DNA from: Desulfovibrio inopinatus DSM 10711
GTDB lineage: Bacteria; Desulfobacterota; Desulfovibrionia; Desulfovibrionales; Desulfovibrionaceae
Length of the DNA: 64,000 bases
Direction of reading: 5' to 3'
NCBI RefSeq assembly: GCF_000429305.1
Contig: NZ_AUBP01000028.1
Location: 1-64,000, forward strand
Made by a program: the position numbers and the translations under genes. The notes beneath the pieces were generated by a model, which saw only the letters and a program-made list of their open reading frames with translations, made no database searches and was not told the origin of the DNA. Of this stretch, positions 34,612 to 43,843 are shown piece by piece; position 1 is the stretch's first letter; every line of letters begins with the position of its first letter.

Positions 34612-35616
34612 TCAACAAATCCGGGGTAACTGTTCACCTTCAAGCATATTGACCATTCGCTTGCCCCCAAGCGATGTCGTCAGAATGACCTTTCCGGCCT
34701 GTTCCGACATGACCTGCCCGATAATGCACGCATCCTGCCCCAGGGAATTTCCCTTCAGGATTTCAAGGGTTTTCGCAGCATCTTTTTCAGCAACGATGCA
34801 GATAACTTTACCCTCGTTCGCCAAGTACAGCGGATCAAGACCGAGAAAAGAACATCCCGCCGCTACTGCTGGCCGTATGGGAATATCGCCTTCAGCCAGG
34901 AAAATACCCACTTCGGATTGCGTCGCAATTTCATTCAATGTCGTTCCGAGCCCGCCACGTGTCGGGTCACGAAGTACATGAATATCGAGACCCGCTTCAA
35001 ATAAACTCAAGACCATATGGTTAAGTGCGGCGCTGTCACTTTGGACCGATGCGTCAAATGTCAATCCTTCGCGCGACCCCATAACAGCCAGTCCGTGGTC
35101 GCCCATGTAGCCACTCACGATAACAACATCTCCAGGTTGCGCGCGTGAGCCGCTTGGCGGTATGGGAGCAATAATTTTTCCAATACCGGTTGTGTTGATA
35201 AATACTTTATCAGCGGCTCCACGAGGGACAACCTTTGTATCTCCAGCAATAACGAGAACACCGGCTTTTTGAGCCGCCTCTCCCATTGAGACCACGATAC
35301 GCCGGAGGTCATCCATGTCCAACCCTTCTTCCAAAATAAACCCGCACGTCAAATAGAGCGGTTGAGCCCCGAGCATGGCAACATCGTTAACGGTGCCGTG
35401 CACAGCAAGCGAACCAATGTCTCCGCCGGGGAAAAAAATGGGATCAACCGTGAAACTATCTGTGCTGACGGCAACTTTGCCATTCAGTTCAATGAGAGCG
35501 GCATCGTCAAGTTGACCGAGAATGTCATTGCCCAAATTCGCAACAAAGAGATCTGTCACCAAACGGTGAGAGGCTTTGCCGCCACTACCATAGTCGAGAA
35601 GAAGTTTTTCAGCCAT
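34612..35616 (-). CDS. hypE: Hydrogenase maturation protein HypE
   Basis: 334 residues. It opens with LLLDYGSGGKASHRL and ends with the PRIC tail that carries the carboxamidated/cyanated Cys. AIR synthase-type motifs (SVTVDP-type SFTVDPIFFPGGDIG, GDTKVV and DPTRGGLGTTL) are present. HypE makes the thiocyanate ligand donor for [NiFe]-hydrogenase cyanide groups, with HypF and HypC-HypD. I use 35616; an in-frame TTG at 35628 is possible. It follows hypD with a 48-base gap. hypF, hypC and hypAB are not in the window. Confidence 0.95.
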   Translation of the reverse strand: MAEKLLLDYGSGGKASHRLVTDLFVANLGNDILGQLDDAALIELNGKVAVSTDSFTVDPIFFPGGDIGSLAVHGTVNDVAMLGAQPLYLTCGFILEEGLDMDDLRRIVVSMGEAAQKAGVLVIAGDTKVVPRGAADKVFINTTGIGKIIAPIPPSGSRAQPGDVVIVSGYMGDHGLAVMGSREGLTFDASVQSDSAALNHMVLSLFEAGLDIHVLRDPTRGGLGTTLNEIATQSEVGIFLAEGDIPIRPAVAAGCSFLGLDPLYLANEGKVICIVAEKDAAKTLEILKGNSLGQDACIIGQVMSEQAGKVILTTSLGGKRMVNMLEGEQLPRIC

Positions 35617-35664
35617 ATCGGTTTTCAAGTCCTGCTTGAGATTTTATGCATCAAGAACGGTAAT

Positions 35665-36771
35665 TTAACTGAGTTCCAAGCGATATTTGTAATAAGCTGC
35701 ACAGCTTCCTTCGGTTGAAACCATGCATGGTCCCACTGGTTTGGCCGGTGTACAGGCTGTTCCAAAAAGGCGGCACTGATTTGGTTTGATTATGCCTTTC
35801 AGGACATCTCCACACTGACATCCTTTAAGTGGAGGCGTCTCCTCTATCGTTAAATCCAAAGCGCGTAAGGCATCGAATTCGGCATAGTCATTGGAGAATA
35901 TAAGCCCACTTCCATCAATTCCCCCAATTCCGCGCCATAGTGCAGGGCCGTGATCAAACACCTCATTCATGATGGCCACGGCCTGAGGATTGCCTTCGGA
36001 AGCAACAGCCCGAGTATAGGCATTGACGATATCGGCTTCTCCATTGGCACGCATACGTGCAACATAAATCAAGGCTTGTAAGATATCTGCTGGTTCAAAA
36101 CCTGTTACAACGCCCGGCACCCCATATTCAGAAGCCAAAAAACGATAGGGTTCAAGCCCGATAACGGTGGAAACATGTCCTGGCAATAGAAATGCGTCAA
36201 CCGACGTTTTGTTGTCTGCAACCAAAGCGGCCAAGGCTGGGGGGACAAGTTTATGAAACGACATAACGAGCAAATTGGAGATACCGCGTGCTTGAGCAGT
36301 TTTGACAGTGGCAGCAACTGTGGGGGCTGTCGTTTCGAAACCTATACCAAGAAATACGACAGTTTCAGTGGGATTATCGACTGCTAAGGTCAGGGCGTCA
36401 AACGGTGAATAGACGATCTCTACGCGGGCACCTTCGGCTTTGGCCGTCTTGAGCGTCTTGCCGTTTGGCCCGGGAACACGCAACAAATCGCCAAACGTGG
36501 CGATGATAACATTGTCACGTTCAGCCAATTTGAGATAGGCGGCGACTTCACTGTCATGTGTGACGCAAACCGGGCATCCCGGACCGGAAAGATGCTCTAT
36601 GGTGTCTGGCAGCAGCGAATGAAGGCCGCTGCGAAAAATTGCTACGGTATGCGTGCCGCAGACTTCCATAAACGTAAGCGGAGAAGTCTGTATCGATTGA
36701 AGAGTCCGAAGAAGCTGACGGCACAAATCAGGATCCTGGAAAGCCGTGGAAAATTGAGTGGTCTGGTCCAT
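35665..36771 (-). CDS. hypD: Hydrogenase maturation protein HypD
   Basis: 368 residues. Signatures are MEVCGTHTVAIFRSGL near residue 35, LSGPGCPVCVT near residue 62 and CQCGDVLKGIIKPNQC near residue 320, supplying the conserved cysteines that bind the iron centre and the 4Fe-4S cluster. With HypC it holds Fe(CN)2CO for the hydrogenase. I start at 36771, since the 200 bases upstream in frame read as random; no strong Shine-Dalgarno is present. It forms a two-gene unit with hypE. Confidence 0.95.
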   Translation of the reverse strand: MDQTTQFSTAFQDPDLCRQLLRTLQSIQTSPLTFMEVCGTHTVAIFRSGLHSLLPDTIEHLSGPGCPVCVTHDSEVAAYLKLAERDNVIIATFGDLLRVPGPNGKTLKTAKAEGARVEIVYSPFDALTLAVDNPTETVVFLGIGFETTAPTVAATVKTAQARGISNLLVMSFHKLVPPALAALVADNKTSVDAFLLPGHVSTVIGLEPYRFLASEYGVPGVVTGFEPADILQALIYVARMRANGEADIVNAYTRAVASEGNPQAVAIMNEVFDHGPALWRGIGGIDGSGLIFSNDYAEFDALRALDLTIEETPPLKGCQCGDVLKGIIKPNQCRLFGTACTPAKPVGPCMVSTEGSCAAYYKYRLELS

Positions 36772-37086
36772 AGTGCTTGCGGAGGGGTTGGCGTTGTCAA
36801 ACTCTTGCCGGGATAAAGAGAAGCAGTCAGCCCGGGTACATAAAAAATGACATCGCCAGAGTATAAGTTGCCAAGACACGTTCGTCCACTGCCCGATTTC
36901 GGCAAAATGGATAAATTCTTTATATTTTCTTTTGAATGTAATGCTCTTTCGGTACGGTAAACACACCGCCATTTCAAAGCTGCAAAATTTTTCTTCGTTG
37001 CGTTATAATTGGCAAACCCTTTGCAATAACCTGCAAAAACAATGGGTAGTAGTGCATTTTATTGACGACACCGGCAGGGAGAATCT
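36772..37086. other. Intergenic region between hypD and the 37087 gene
   Basis: 315 bases between divergently arranged genes. It contains the plus-strand sigma-54-type promoter at 37010-37025. No candidate promoter for hypD stands out, and no reading frame with a ribosome site is seen. Confidence 0.7.
37010..37025 (+). promoter_or_regulatory. Sigma-54-type promoter
   Basis: TGGCAAACCCTTTGCA matches the consensus TGGCAC-N5-TTGCW at all positions except one (A for C at position 6), with the exact GG-N10-GC spacing. Transcription would start near 37037, about 50 bases ahead of the ATG at 37087. Confidence 0.7.
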
Positions 37087-37281
37087 ATGAATCCAATCAG
37101 CCAATACGATACCAGCGGAAATACGAACGCAAGATTGACGCGTGGCAATACGAGAAAAAATAATGGAGGAACGCCAGCGCAAATCCAAACAGGCTACACA
37201 CAGGATACAGGTTCAATGCAGTCGGAAATGATGCTCCGCGCGAGACCCCATCTTGGAACTCGTCTTAACCTCATGGTGTAA
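37087..37281 (+). CDS. Small hypothetical protein
   Basis: 64 residues, opening MNPISQYDTSGNTNARLTRG, rich in Asn, Thr, Gly and Arg, with no cysteine and no membrane segment. AGGGAGA lies five bases before the ATG, and a sigma-54-type promoter lies 60 bases upstream. It looks like a disordered small protein. It is likely co-transcribed with the 382-residue gene that follows after 154 bases. Function unknown. Confidence 0.5.
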   Translation: MNPISQYDTSGNTNARLTRGNTRKNNGGTPAQIQTGYTQDTGSMQSEMMLRARPHLGTRLNLMV

Positions 37282-37435
37282 TCTGGTTTTGGAAATTGTG
37301 ATGTACATGATGAGTGTCAATGTTTTGACTAAGTTCGATAACAAACGAACTTTACTGGAAAACAAAGGTGCCAAGCTTTTGTTAACCAGTTCATTGGGTA
37401 CGCTTCGTGCTTTGTATTGAGAAAAAGGATGCTTC

Positions 37436-38584
37436 ATGCCCGACTCCACTGTGACTCCACTTCGCGATCTTGATATCATCAAAGCTCGCGAAGAACAGCA
37501 AGCCGAAACAGAACGGCATGATGCTGGATCCCGTGAGCCCAATGAACGAATTGACCAGCTCAATACGTTGCGTGAGAAAACGGCGAAAACAGCCGCTGAT
37601 ATTGGAAGATTTCTCAAGCAACAAAAGGAGCTGCTTATTGAGCAGAAACAGATTCGCTTCAATCTGAAAGTAATGGGAAAAGGTATTACTCCGGAAGAAG
37701 AAACTCGGTTCAACAGAATTATCAAAGCATATGAAAAAAAAGTAGGTCTCCTCCAGCAACAATTACGAGCAGTCGAGTTTATTAACGACTGTCTTATTGT
37801 TGGTATGCGTGCTGAAAATCTCAAGAGCAAACTTCAGTCAAGCAATTCCAATGTTCGCGAGCAGGCAAAACTTGGTTTGAAGCGCCTTCAGCCTGTTGTT
37901 CGTACATTTAACAAAAAAATTGCTTCCAGCCTGTATAATATAAATCCGACCAAATTTGGCAGTTTGAATGCTGCTGTTAAAAAACGCGACGATGTGTCGG
38001 TTGTCCAACAGACTATGGGAGGTCTTGTGGACAGTTACTCCCGGAATTTGGCTGCCGATAAAGCGACGTCATTGAAGCAATCGACAATGGATACCGTCCA
38101 GGGATATGAACGACAGAAAATTCAGGAAATCTACAAACAAAAAACAAACAGGCGAGAACCCACACCTGAACCGAAGCTCAAAAGCAAGCCTTTGTCTCCT
38201 CGTAAACCGGCTCAATCGGTAACACCTGAGCCTTCACTTCGTCCTAAGACATCGGCGTTTCCAGATATTGCAGGCCGGCATGCCCCGAAGCGCCTGAAGG
38301 AGCAGAAACCTGCGGAGACTCCACCGCCGTTGTCGCCTCAACAGATTTCGCGCCAAACGCCACCTTCGCCAAGCACAACGCGAAGCCTGTCCCGGCCTTC
38401 CAACAACTTGTTTTCCGACTCAGGGATGGGTATTTCTGCGGAAAAAGACATGCAGACTATCTATGACCGTGTTTTCGATGAAATGCTTGAAGAATATGAA
38501 GTCGAACGAAAAAAAAAACGCGGTAGAACTCAACTTCGCCAATCTCGCTTGATTGATCCTGCCTCGGGAGACGAACCTTTTTAG
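37436..38584 (+). CDS. Coiled-coil protein of unknown function
   Basis: 382 residues. Residues 1-185 are predicted helical with coiled-coil character (long Lys/Glu/Gln-rich runs such as EKTAKTAADIGRFLKQQKEL). Residues 240-345 are a Pro/Ser/Thr-rich disordered linker. The C-terminal 45 residues (DMQTIYDRVFDEMLEEYEVE) form another charged helix. There is no signal peptide or membrane segment. AAGGATG precedes the ATG. Linked to a sigma-54 promoter through the small upstream gene, so it may serve motility, stress or surface functions; this is only a guess. Confidence 0.7.
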   Translation: MPDSTVTPLRDLDIIKAREEQQAETERHDAGSREPNERIDQLNTLREKTAKTAADIGRFLKQQKELLIEQKQIRFNLKVMGKGITPEEETRFNRIIKAYEKKVGLLQQQLRAVEFINDCLIVGMRAENLKSKLQSSNSNVREQAKLGLKRLQPVVRTFNKKIASSLYNINPTKFGSLNAAVKKRDDVSVVQQTMGGLVDSYSRNLAADKATSLKQSTMDTVQGYERQKIQEIYKQKTNRREPTPEPKLKSKPLSPRKPAQSVTPEPSLRPKTSAFPDIAGRHAPKRLKEQKPAETPPPLSPQQISRQTPPSPSTTRSLSRPSNNLFSDSGMGISAEKDMQTIYDRVFDEMLEEYEVERKKKRGRTQLRQSRLIDPASGDEPF

Positions 38585-38718
38585 CCACGCTTTCTCTTTC
38601 CGTATTATTTCGAAACAATCCTGTCTTCATTCTCCTTGAGACCAGCGTCATCAGTCCCTTTGATTTTTCCCGTCGGCACTGGTAGATGGTAAGAAAAACA
38701 AGGAACAATTCATCGGCC

Positions 38719-39348
38719 ATGTCCAAAGATCCTCTTCATATATCCACACCGTGCAGCCCTCCCCTCTCCTCGTTGGCTGCAACACGTCTTGATCCCATCC
38801 CAAGTGACGCCCAGTGTGAAGCACTGTGGGAAGAGTTCAATATGCTCGACAATATTCGTAGTCATAGTCGGCTTGTAGCCGAAGTCGCTACGAACCTTGC
38901 ATTGCTGGGAAAAGAAATCGGACTGGCCCTCAACGTCCAGGAAGTGCGGGCATGTGGTTTGTTGCATGATATCGCAAAAACCTACACAATACACCACGGC
39001 GGCAGTCATAGCCAACTCGGCGCCTCCTGGATTTGTGAATTGACATGCAATCCGCGTCTGTCACAAGGCATCGTGCATCATGTCTATTGGCCATATCGTA
39101 TTGACGTACGGGCGCATTTTTTGCCTATGGCCATTATCTACTGTGACAAACGGGTCAAGCACGATAGTGTGGTTTCGTTACAGGAACGATTCGACGATCT
39201 GGTCGCACGTTACGGCAAAACTCCCTACATACAAAGCCGGATTCGTCACTCCTTCGACCAAGCCGAAGAAATCGAATCTGCGCTCAGCCAACTATTAGGA
39301 ATCGATCTTCATGCGCATACTTTTGATAGCGGGCGGATGGTCGACTGA
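38719..39348 (+). CDS. HD-domain phosphohydrolase
   Basis: 209 residues. The HD pattern is clear: MLDNIRSHSRLVAEVATNLA (His), then GLLHDIAKTYTIHHGGSHSQLGA (His-Asp), and a later VHHVYWPYRID. Such enzymes hydrolyse phosphate esters on nucleotides or RNA; this resembles the small stand-alone HDIG group. I start at 38719; an upstream ATG at 38686 is possible. The 3' end overlaps the ligase gene by 38 bases, indicating an operon. Confidence 0.8.
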   Translation: MSKDPLHISTPCSPPLSSLAATRLDPIPSDAQCEALWEEFNMLDNIRSHSRLVAEVATNLALLGKEIGLALNVQEVRACGLLHDIAKTYTIHHGGSHSQLGASWICELTCNPRLSQGIVHHVYWPYRIDVRAHFLPMAIIYCDKRVKHDSVVSLQERFDDLVARYGKTPYIQSRIRHSFDQAEEIESALSQLLGIDLHAHTFDSGRMVD

Positions 39349-40219
39349 ACGAGAAGTATCGCTTCGTGGAGCCGACATCATTGCTGTATCTCTTGCTCGG
39401 TTGGGACATGAGGTTGTTCGTCACGATCCGGCAACCGATTTTTCCAACTTCGTTCATGATGCCAAGCAATGTGATTTTGCCTTTTTCAATTTACACGGCG
39501 AGCCGGGAGAAGATGGTCTTTTTCAGGCTATTCTCGAAACCATAAAAATTCCCTACCAAGGGACCGCGCCTGCCGGTTCTTTTTTAGCGCTCCATAAAGC
39601 AGCTTCGAAGCTCATCTTCGAAGCCAATAACATTCCGACTCCGCAATGGACTTTTTTAACACAACGTCCAGCCAAAGATTGGTCCCCTCCATTTGCGGGA
39701 CCATGGATTCTTAAACCCAATACGGGTGGATCCAGTCTCCATATGGCATTGGTTGAAGAGAGAACAACACTGCACGAAACTCTATCTACAGTGTTTACCC
39801 ATTGTAACGAAGTGCTTGTTGAAGAACTTCTCCATGGAGTGGAATTGACCTGTAGCGTTCTTGACGAAACACCATTGCCTTTGATTTTGATTGATCCACA
39901 GAACGCAAACGGTTTTTTTGACTACGACAGCAAATATCAACCAGGAGCCGCAAAAGAAATATGCCCTGCTCCTGTTTCCGATTCGATTACAAAAAGAACC
40001 CAACAACTGGCTTTGGCCGCCCACAAAGCTCTGGGCCTTGCCGGATGCAGCCGATCTGACTTTATTCTTGTGGGGGAAGACCTTTTTCTTCTTGAAGTAA
40101 ACACCCTGCCCGGCATGACCGCGACAAGCCTTCTTCCCCAGGCAGCCCAAGCCGCGGGCTATTCCTTCGACGAGTTGATTACCAAACTGATCACCTTGGG
40201 GCTCTCGCGAAACTTATAA
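39311..40219 (+). CDS. ddl: D-alanine--D-alanine ligase family protein
   Basis: 302 residues. ATP-grasp features include GGWSTEREVSLRGA (N-terminal binding motif), FNLHGEPGEDGLFQ, the glycine-rich KPNTGGSSLHMALV loop, LVEELLHGVELTCSV and FLLEVNTLPGMTATSLLPQAA. It ligates D-Ala pairs for peptidoglycan. The start overlaps the HD gene. The canonical HGxxGEDGxxQ motif reads HGEPGEDGLFQ, so the enzyme looks functional. It is not in a mur/fts cluster. Confidence 0.9.
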   Translation: MRILLIAGGWSTEREVSLRGADIIAVSLARLGHEVVRHDPATDFSNFVHDAKQCDFAFFNLHGEPGEDGLFQAILETIKIPYQGTAPAGSFLALHKAASKLIFEANNIPTPQWTFLTQRPAKDWSPPFAGPWILKPNTGGSSLHMALVEERTTLHETLSTVFTHCNEVLVEELLHGVELTCSVLDETPLPLILIDPQNANGFFDYDSKYQPGAAKEICPAPVSDSITKRTQQLALAAHKALGLAGCSRSDFILVGEDLFLLEVNTLPGMTATSLLPQAAQAAGYSFDELITKLITLGLSRNL

Positions 40220-40241
40220 GCCGCAACCATTGGGACCACTC

Positions 40242-41582
40242 ATGCAGACGCATCCTCTTTCTTTATCATTTCGAACCAGCTTATCTCTTCTCGTCAATGA
40301 TGCGGTCTGGACTATGGCGACAGTTTTGCACGCCTTTGCACCGCACCTACGAGATAACCTACGTGAACGCCTCGTTCTCGACTTACCTGAAGAATCATCT
40401 CTTTCCGAAGGATTCGATGTTTGGATTCAGGCGGAATCAGGAGGTGAAACGCTCGTTGCATGGGAAATTCTGAAAACATTACCTCCACAGGGACGCCTTA
40501 AAATTCTTTTGACGGCGTCGACCATGGATGGACTGGACGCGTTGTCCAAAACAGCGATGGATTTCAGCAAGACTCGTCCTGACCTTGATATCTGGACATC
40601 TTCGTTTCCTTTCGATGCCACAAACTTGATGCGTAAGGCGCTTTTAACCTATCGTCCGAAAGTTGTTGTCCTTTTGGAAGCCGAGTTGCATCCTGGTCTC
40701 ATGTCACAATGTACACGACTAGGCGTTCCTCTTATTGTGGCGAATGCACGTATTTCTACAGATAAACTTGCTAAATGCCTTGGACAAAACACCATGTGGC
40801 GGGAAATTGCGCCACGGGCGACCCTAGCGGTGACAGAAAACGATGCAAGTCGTTTTCAACTTCTTTTTGGCGAAGACAAAAATGTCTCCAGCATATCCAA
40901 TATTAAGTTTGATTATCTTGGTGAAGGCGACCCCATTCCTTTTGTGGAAAATACGCTCAATCGACTTTTTCGTCCGACGGCGTCTTTGGCCGTTTTCGGG
41001 TCTGTTCATGAAGAAGAAGAGGATGATGTCATTCGGGCTGCGGCACGATTGCATGTAAAACGCCCGAAAACATTTATCGGTATTTTCCCGCGGTTGCCGT
41101 ATCGAACTCCGGCTATTAAAAAGGCTTTGGATGATGCTGGTCTCCCGTTTGTTTTGCGCTCGCAAATAACCAGTCATGTCTCTGCTGGAACTATTATTCT
41201 TTGGGATCGTTTCGGAGAACTCAACGCTGCGTACTCTATGGCCCGCGCCGTTTTTGTCGGTGGAAGCCTCCATCCACTTGGGGGGCAAAACTTTTTAGAA
41301 CCACTTCATGCCGGCGTCATTCCTATCATCGGGCCATATTGGCGACATTTTGCCTGGATCGGAGAAGGCATTGTCGATCAAGGTCTTGTTACGCAAGTAG
41401 CCGGATGGAAAGATTTGGCAGAAGCCATGTTGTCATATCTTAAAAGACCAAAATCACGAGAAAAAGTTCGAAAAGAAGCGAGTGAGTATATTCGGGCGCG
41501 TCAAGGTGGTACGGTTGCGGTATGCCATGAAATTCGAAAACACCTTCAAGCTGGTTTCGGATATGCGAAGATTTCACGGTGA
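40242..41582 (+). CDS. waaA: 3-deoxy-D-manno-octulosonic acid transferase
   Basis: 446 residues. Family features are IQAESGGETLVAWEILKTL near residue 65, LEAELHPGLMSQCTRLGVPLIVANARIS near residue 145, and the C-terminal FVGGSLHPLGGQNFLEPLHAGVIPIIGPYWRHF. WaaA transfers Kdo from CMP-Kdo to lipid A precursor. The expected N-terminal membrane anchor is weak here and the first 25 residues are only mildly hydrophobic. The ATG at 40242 is chosen over one at 40230. No close Shine-Dalgarno. Confidence 0.9.
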   Translation: MQTHPLSLSFRTSLSLLVNDAVWTMATVLHAFAPHLRDNLRERLVLDLPEESSLSEGFDVWIQAESGGETLVAWEILKTLPPQGRLKILLTASTMDGLDALSKTAMDFSKTRPDLDIWTSSFPFDATNLMRKALLTYRPKVVVLLEAELHPGLMSQCTRLGVPLIVANARISTDKLAKCLGQNTMWREIAPRATLAVTENDASRFQLLFGEDKNVSSISNIKFDYLGEGDPIPFVENTLNRLFRPTASLAVFGSVHEEEEDDVIRAAARLHVKRPKTFIGIFPRLPYRTPAIKKALDDAGLPFVLRSQITSHVSAGTIILWDRFGELNAAYSMARAVFVGGSLHPLGGQNFLEPLHAGVIPIIGPYWRHFAWIGEGIVDQGLVTQVAGWKDLAEAMLSYLKRPKSREKVRKEASEYIRARQGGTVAVCHEIRKHLQAGFGYAKISR

Positions 41583-41706
41583 CAATTTGCCGAATGCAGG
41601 CAATTGTACGGTGACCCGGACTTTACGAACCATTCCTTTTCATTGTATCTGATTTTGTTGCGCCATATGGCGTCAACAATCATCAACCCTCGCTCGGAGA
41701 GACTGC

Positions 41707-42834
41707 ATGAAAGCTTTACTGGCCCTGGAAGACGGCACCATTTTCGAAGGCCGCTCATTCACCGGTTCCGGCCGCGCCCAGGGAGAAGTCATATTCAATA
41801 CCGGCATGACTGGATATCAGGAAGTTTTGACCGACCCGTCGTATGTCGGACAGATGGTCTGCATGACCTATCCCCATGTCGGAAATTACGGCGTCAACTT
41901 GGATGATGTGGAGTCTGACCGCATCCATGTGGAAGCCTTCATTGTAAAAGAATGTTGCAAGACCCCTTCGAACTGGCGCGCGAAATCATCATTGCCTGAC
42001 TATCTTACCAAACATGGCATTTTGGGTATCGAAGGCATTGATACACGTGCATTGACCAGACACCTACGTTTACATGGTGCAATGCGGGGCGTGATCTCGA
42101 CAGATGTCGATGATCCGCAAGCACTGGTCGATTCGGCAAAATCCATTCCTTCCATGGAAGGACTTGGTTTAGCCATGAATGTGACGTGCGAGGGTCCGTA
42201 CCGTTGGAATGGCTCGGCTCCTGAGCCGGTAACTCTTGCGGATGGTCAATACGACTGGCCTGGTGACGGTCCCCGTGTTCTTGTGTACGACCTTGGTATC
42301 AAATGGAACATCTTGCGTTTACTTGCAGCCGAAGGCCTTGATTTGCTCGTTGTTCCGGGGGACTTTCCCTATGAATCCGTCAAAAAGGTTGCGCCGGACG
42401 CCATATTTTTATCCAATGGCCCTGGAGACCCGGCCGCACTGGGAGGTCTCAAAGAGACTGTAGCGCAACTCTGTGAAGAGTATCCAACAGCAGGCATCTG
42501 CCTCGGGCACCAGCTCCTTGGTTTGGCATTGGGTGGAGAAACGTTCAAATTGAAGTTTGGCCATCATGGGATCAATCATCCCGTCAAAGACCTCACCACG
42601 GGACGTATCGAGATTTCTTCACAAAATCATGGATTTTGTGTCGATATTTCACGTCTCGAAGATATTGAGGTGACGCATGTCAATTTGAACGACCAGACGT
42701 TAGAAGGTTTCGCCCATACCAAAAAGCCGATCATAGCTATCCAGCATCACCCTGAGGCCGGCCCCGGTCCGCATGACACGCGTTCGTTTTTCAAACGATT
42801 TCGGGAATTGCTCCGCGAATCTCTTGGTAAGTAA
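41707..42834 (+). CDS. carA: Carbamoyl-phosphate synthase small subunit
   Basis: 375 residues. The N-terminal domain opens [20 protein letters not shown]. The class I glutamine amidotransferase domain has the nucleophile in [17 protein letters not shown] near residue 262 and the His-Glu pair in [12 protein letters not shown] near residue 345. It feeds ammonia to CarB for arginine and pyrimidine synthesis. carB is not adjacent; the downstream gene is a TPR protein. GGAGAG precedes the ATG. Confidence 0.95.
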   Translation: MKALLALEDGTIFEGRSFTGSGRAQGEVIFNTGMTGYQEVLTDPSYVGQMVCMTYPHVGNYGVNLDDVESDRIHVEAFIVKECCKTPSNWRAKSSLPDYLTKHGILGIEGIDTRALTRHLRLHGAMRGVISTDVDDPQALVDSAKSIPSMEGLGLAMNVTCEGPYRWNGSAPEPVTLADGQYDWPGDGPRVLVYDLGIKWNILRLLAAEGLDLLVVPGDFPYESVKKVAPDAIFLSNGPGDPAALGGLKETVAQLCEEYPTAGICLGHQLLGLALGGETFKLKFGHHGINHPVKDLTTGRIEISSQNHGFCVDISRLEDIEVTHVNLNDQTLEGFAHTKKPIIAIQHHPEAGPGPHDTRSFFKRFRELLRESLGK

Positions 42835-42900
42835 CATACGTACCTTTTTGGATACGCCTTCGGGCAATACGGAAACCATCTTTCAGCAGGCGAGGAACAC

Positions 42901-43704
42901 ATGTCGACGGAACTGATCAAAGCCAGGACCAATCTCTCCCAGGTCAATTCCTTTCTAAAGCAGCAAAAATTTCTGCCTGCTGTGAATTCCCTTTACGAAG
43001 CGTTGCTAACCATTTTGAAAAACCCGTTGATGAAGGCCGAACGTGAGGAGTTTAGCAAACTCATCGATAAGGCCGTATATGTAATCAACTCGGATAGAAA
43101 ACTGCGTGAACTCTATCCTCTCGCGCTCAATTATGAACCAGGGCAAGAGAGAGCGCTCGCCGAATCGCTGAGAACGCTTGTCCATGAACTTGAAACCACG
43201 GTTCTGGACGAAGCTCGAGACAAATTGGCCAGTTTAGAACAGCAAAAACGCGAAGGTCTTGAAAAAGCACAGAATCTTCTGAATAACAATCTCCAAGGTG
43301 AAGCCAAAACTCTGCTCGCCCGGCTGGTCAAGGATTATCCGGAAGACAGTGAACTGCGCGCCAATATTGCTGAAATGTTGATTAAAGCTGAAATGTATGA
43401 GGAAGCGTTTGATTACCTTGATCAAGCGTTGTCGATCAATCCAGAGCAGATTAAGCTTTATAATAGCATTGGAATTGTTTTGCGAAAGCTCAGAAAATTT
43501 GAGCTCGCCGAGAAGTATTTCATGCGCGCCGTCTCCTACGCCAAGCAAGACAGCAATCTGTATTTCAATATTGGTCGACTCTATCTCGACTGGGAACGCT
43601 GGGACAAAGTCGCCAAAGCGGCCAAGTTAGCGATTAAATACCGACCTGATTTTGTCGAAGCGCAAAAAATGCTGACTTTTGCCGAGAAAAAGTTGGCCAA
43701 GTAA
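42901..43704 (+). CDS. TPR-repeat protein
   Basis: 267 residues, mainly helical. Residues 110-245 contain at least three tetratricopeptide repeats (LIKAEMYEEAFDYLDQALSINP, LRKLRKFELAEKYFMRAVSYA, WERWDKVAKAAKLAIKYRPDF). The N-terminal part is a helical segment without TPR consensus. No signal peptide. TPR proteins act as protein-binding scaffolds; the partner is unknown. GAGGAAC precedes the ATG. A strong terminator follows. Confidence 0.8.
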   Translation: MSTELIKARTNLSQVNSFLKQQKFLPAVNSLYEALLTILKNPLMKAEREEFSKLIDKAVYVINSDRKLRELYPLALNYEPGQERALAESLRTLVHELETTVLDEARDKLASLEQQKREGLEKAQNLLNNNLQGEAKTLLARLVKDYPEDSELRANIAEMLIKAEMYEEAFDYLDQALSINPEQIKLYNSIGIVLRKLRKFELAEKYFMRAVSYAKQDSNLYFNIGRLYLDWERWDKVAKAAKLAIKYRPDFVEAQKMLTFAEKKLAK

Positions 43705-43724
43705 ACTCAATCTCGACTTCAATG

Positions 43725-43772
43725 CGAGGAGCCGGCTGACCGAATATTCGGTCAGCCGGCTCCTCGTGTTTT
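43725..43772 (+). terminator. Terminator after the TPR gene
   Basis: A perfect inverted repeat, 21-bp arms, between 43725 and 43766 (CGAGGAGCCGGCTGACCGAAT and its complement), followed by TGTTTT on the plus strand. No loop bases remain between the arms, so the actual RNA hairpin opens a few pairs. It ends the carA-TPR unit. Confidence 0.8.
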
Positions 43773-43843
43773 CGAGAATGTATTCTCGTTTCATTCTGTC
43801 ATCATTTGGGGTGTGCGATATTTTTTTCTCACACGTGTTCTCA

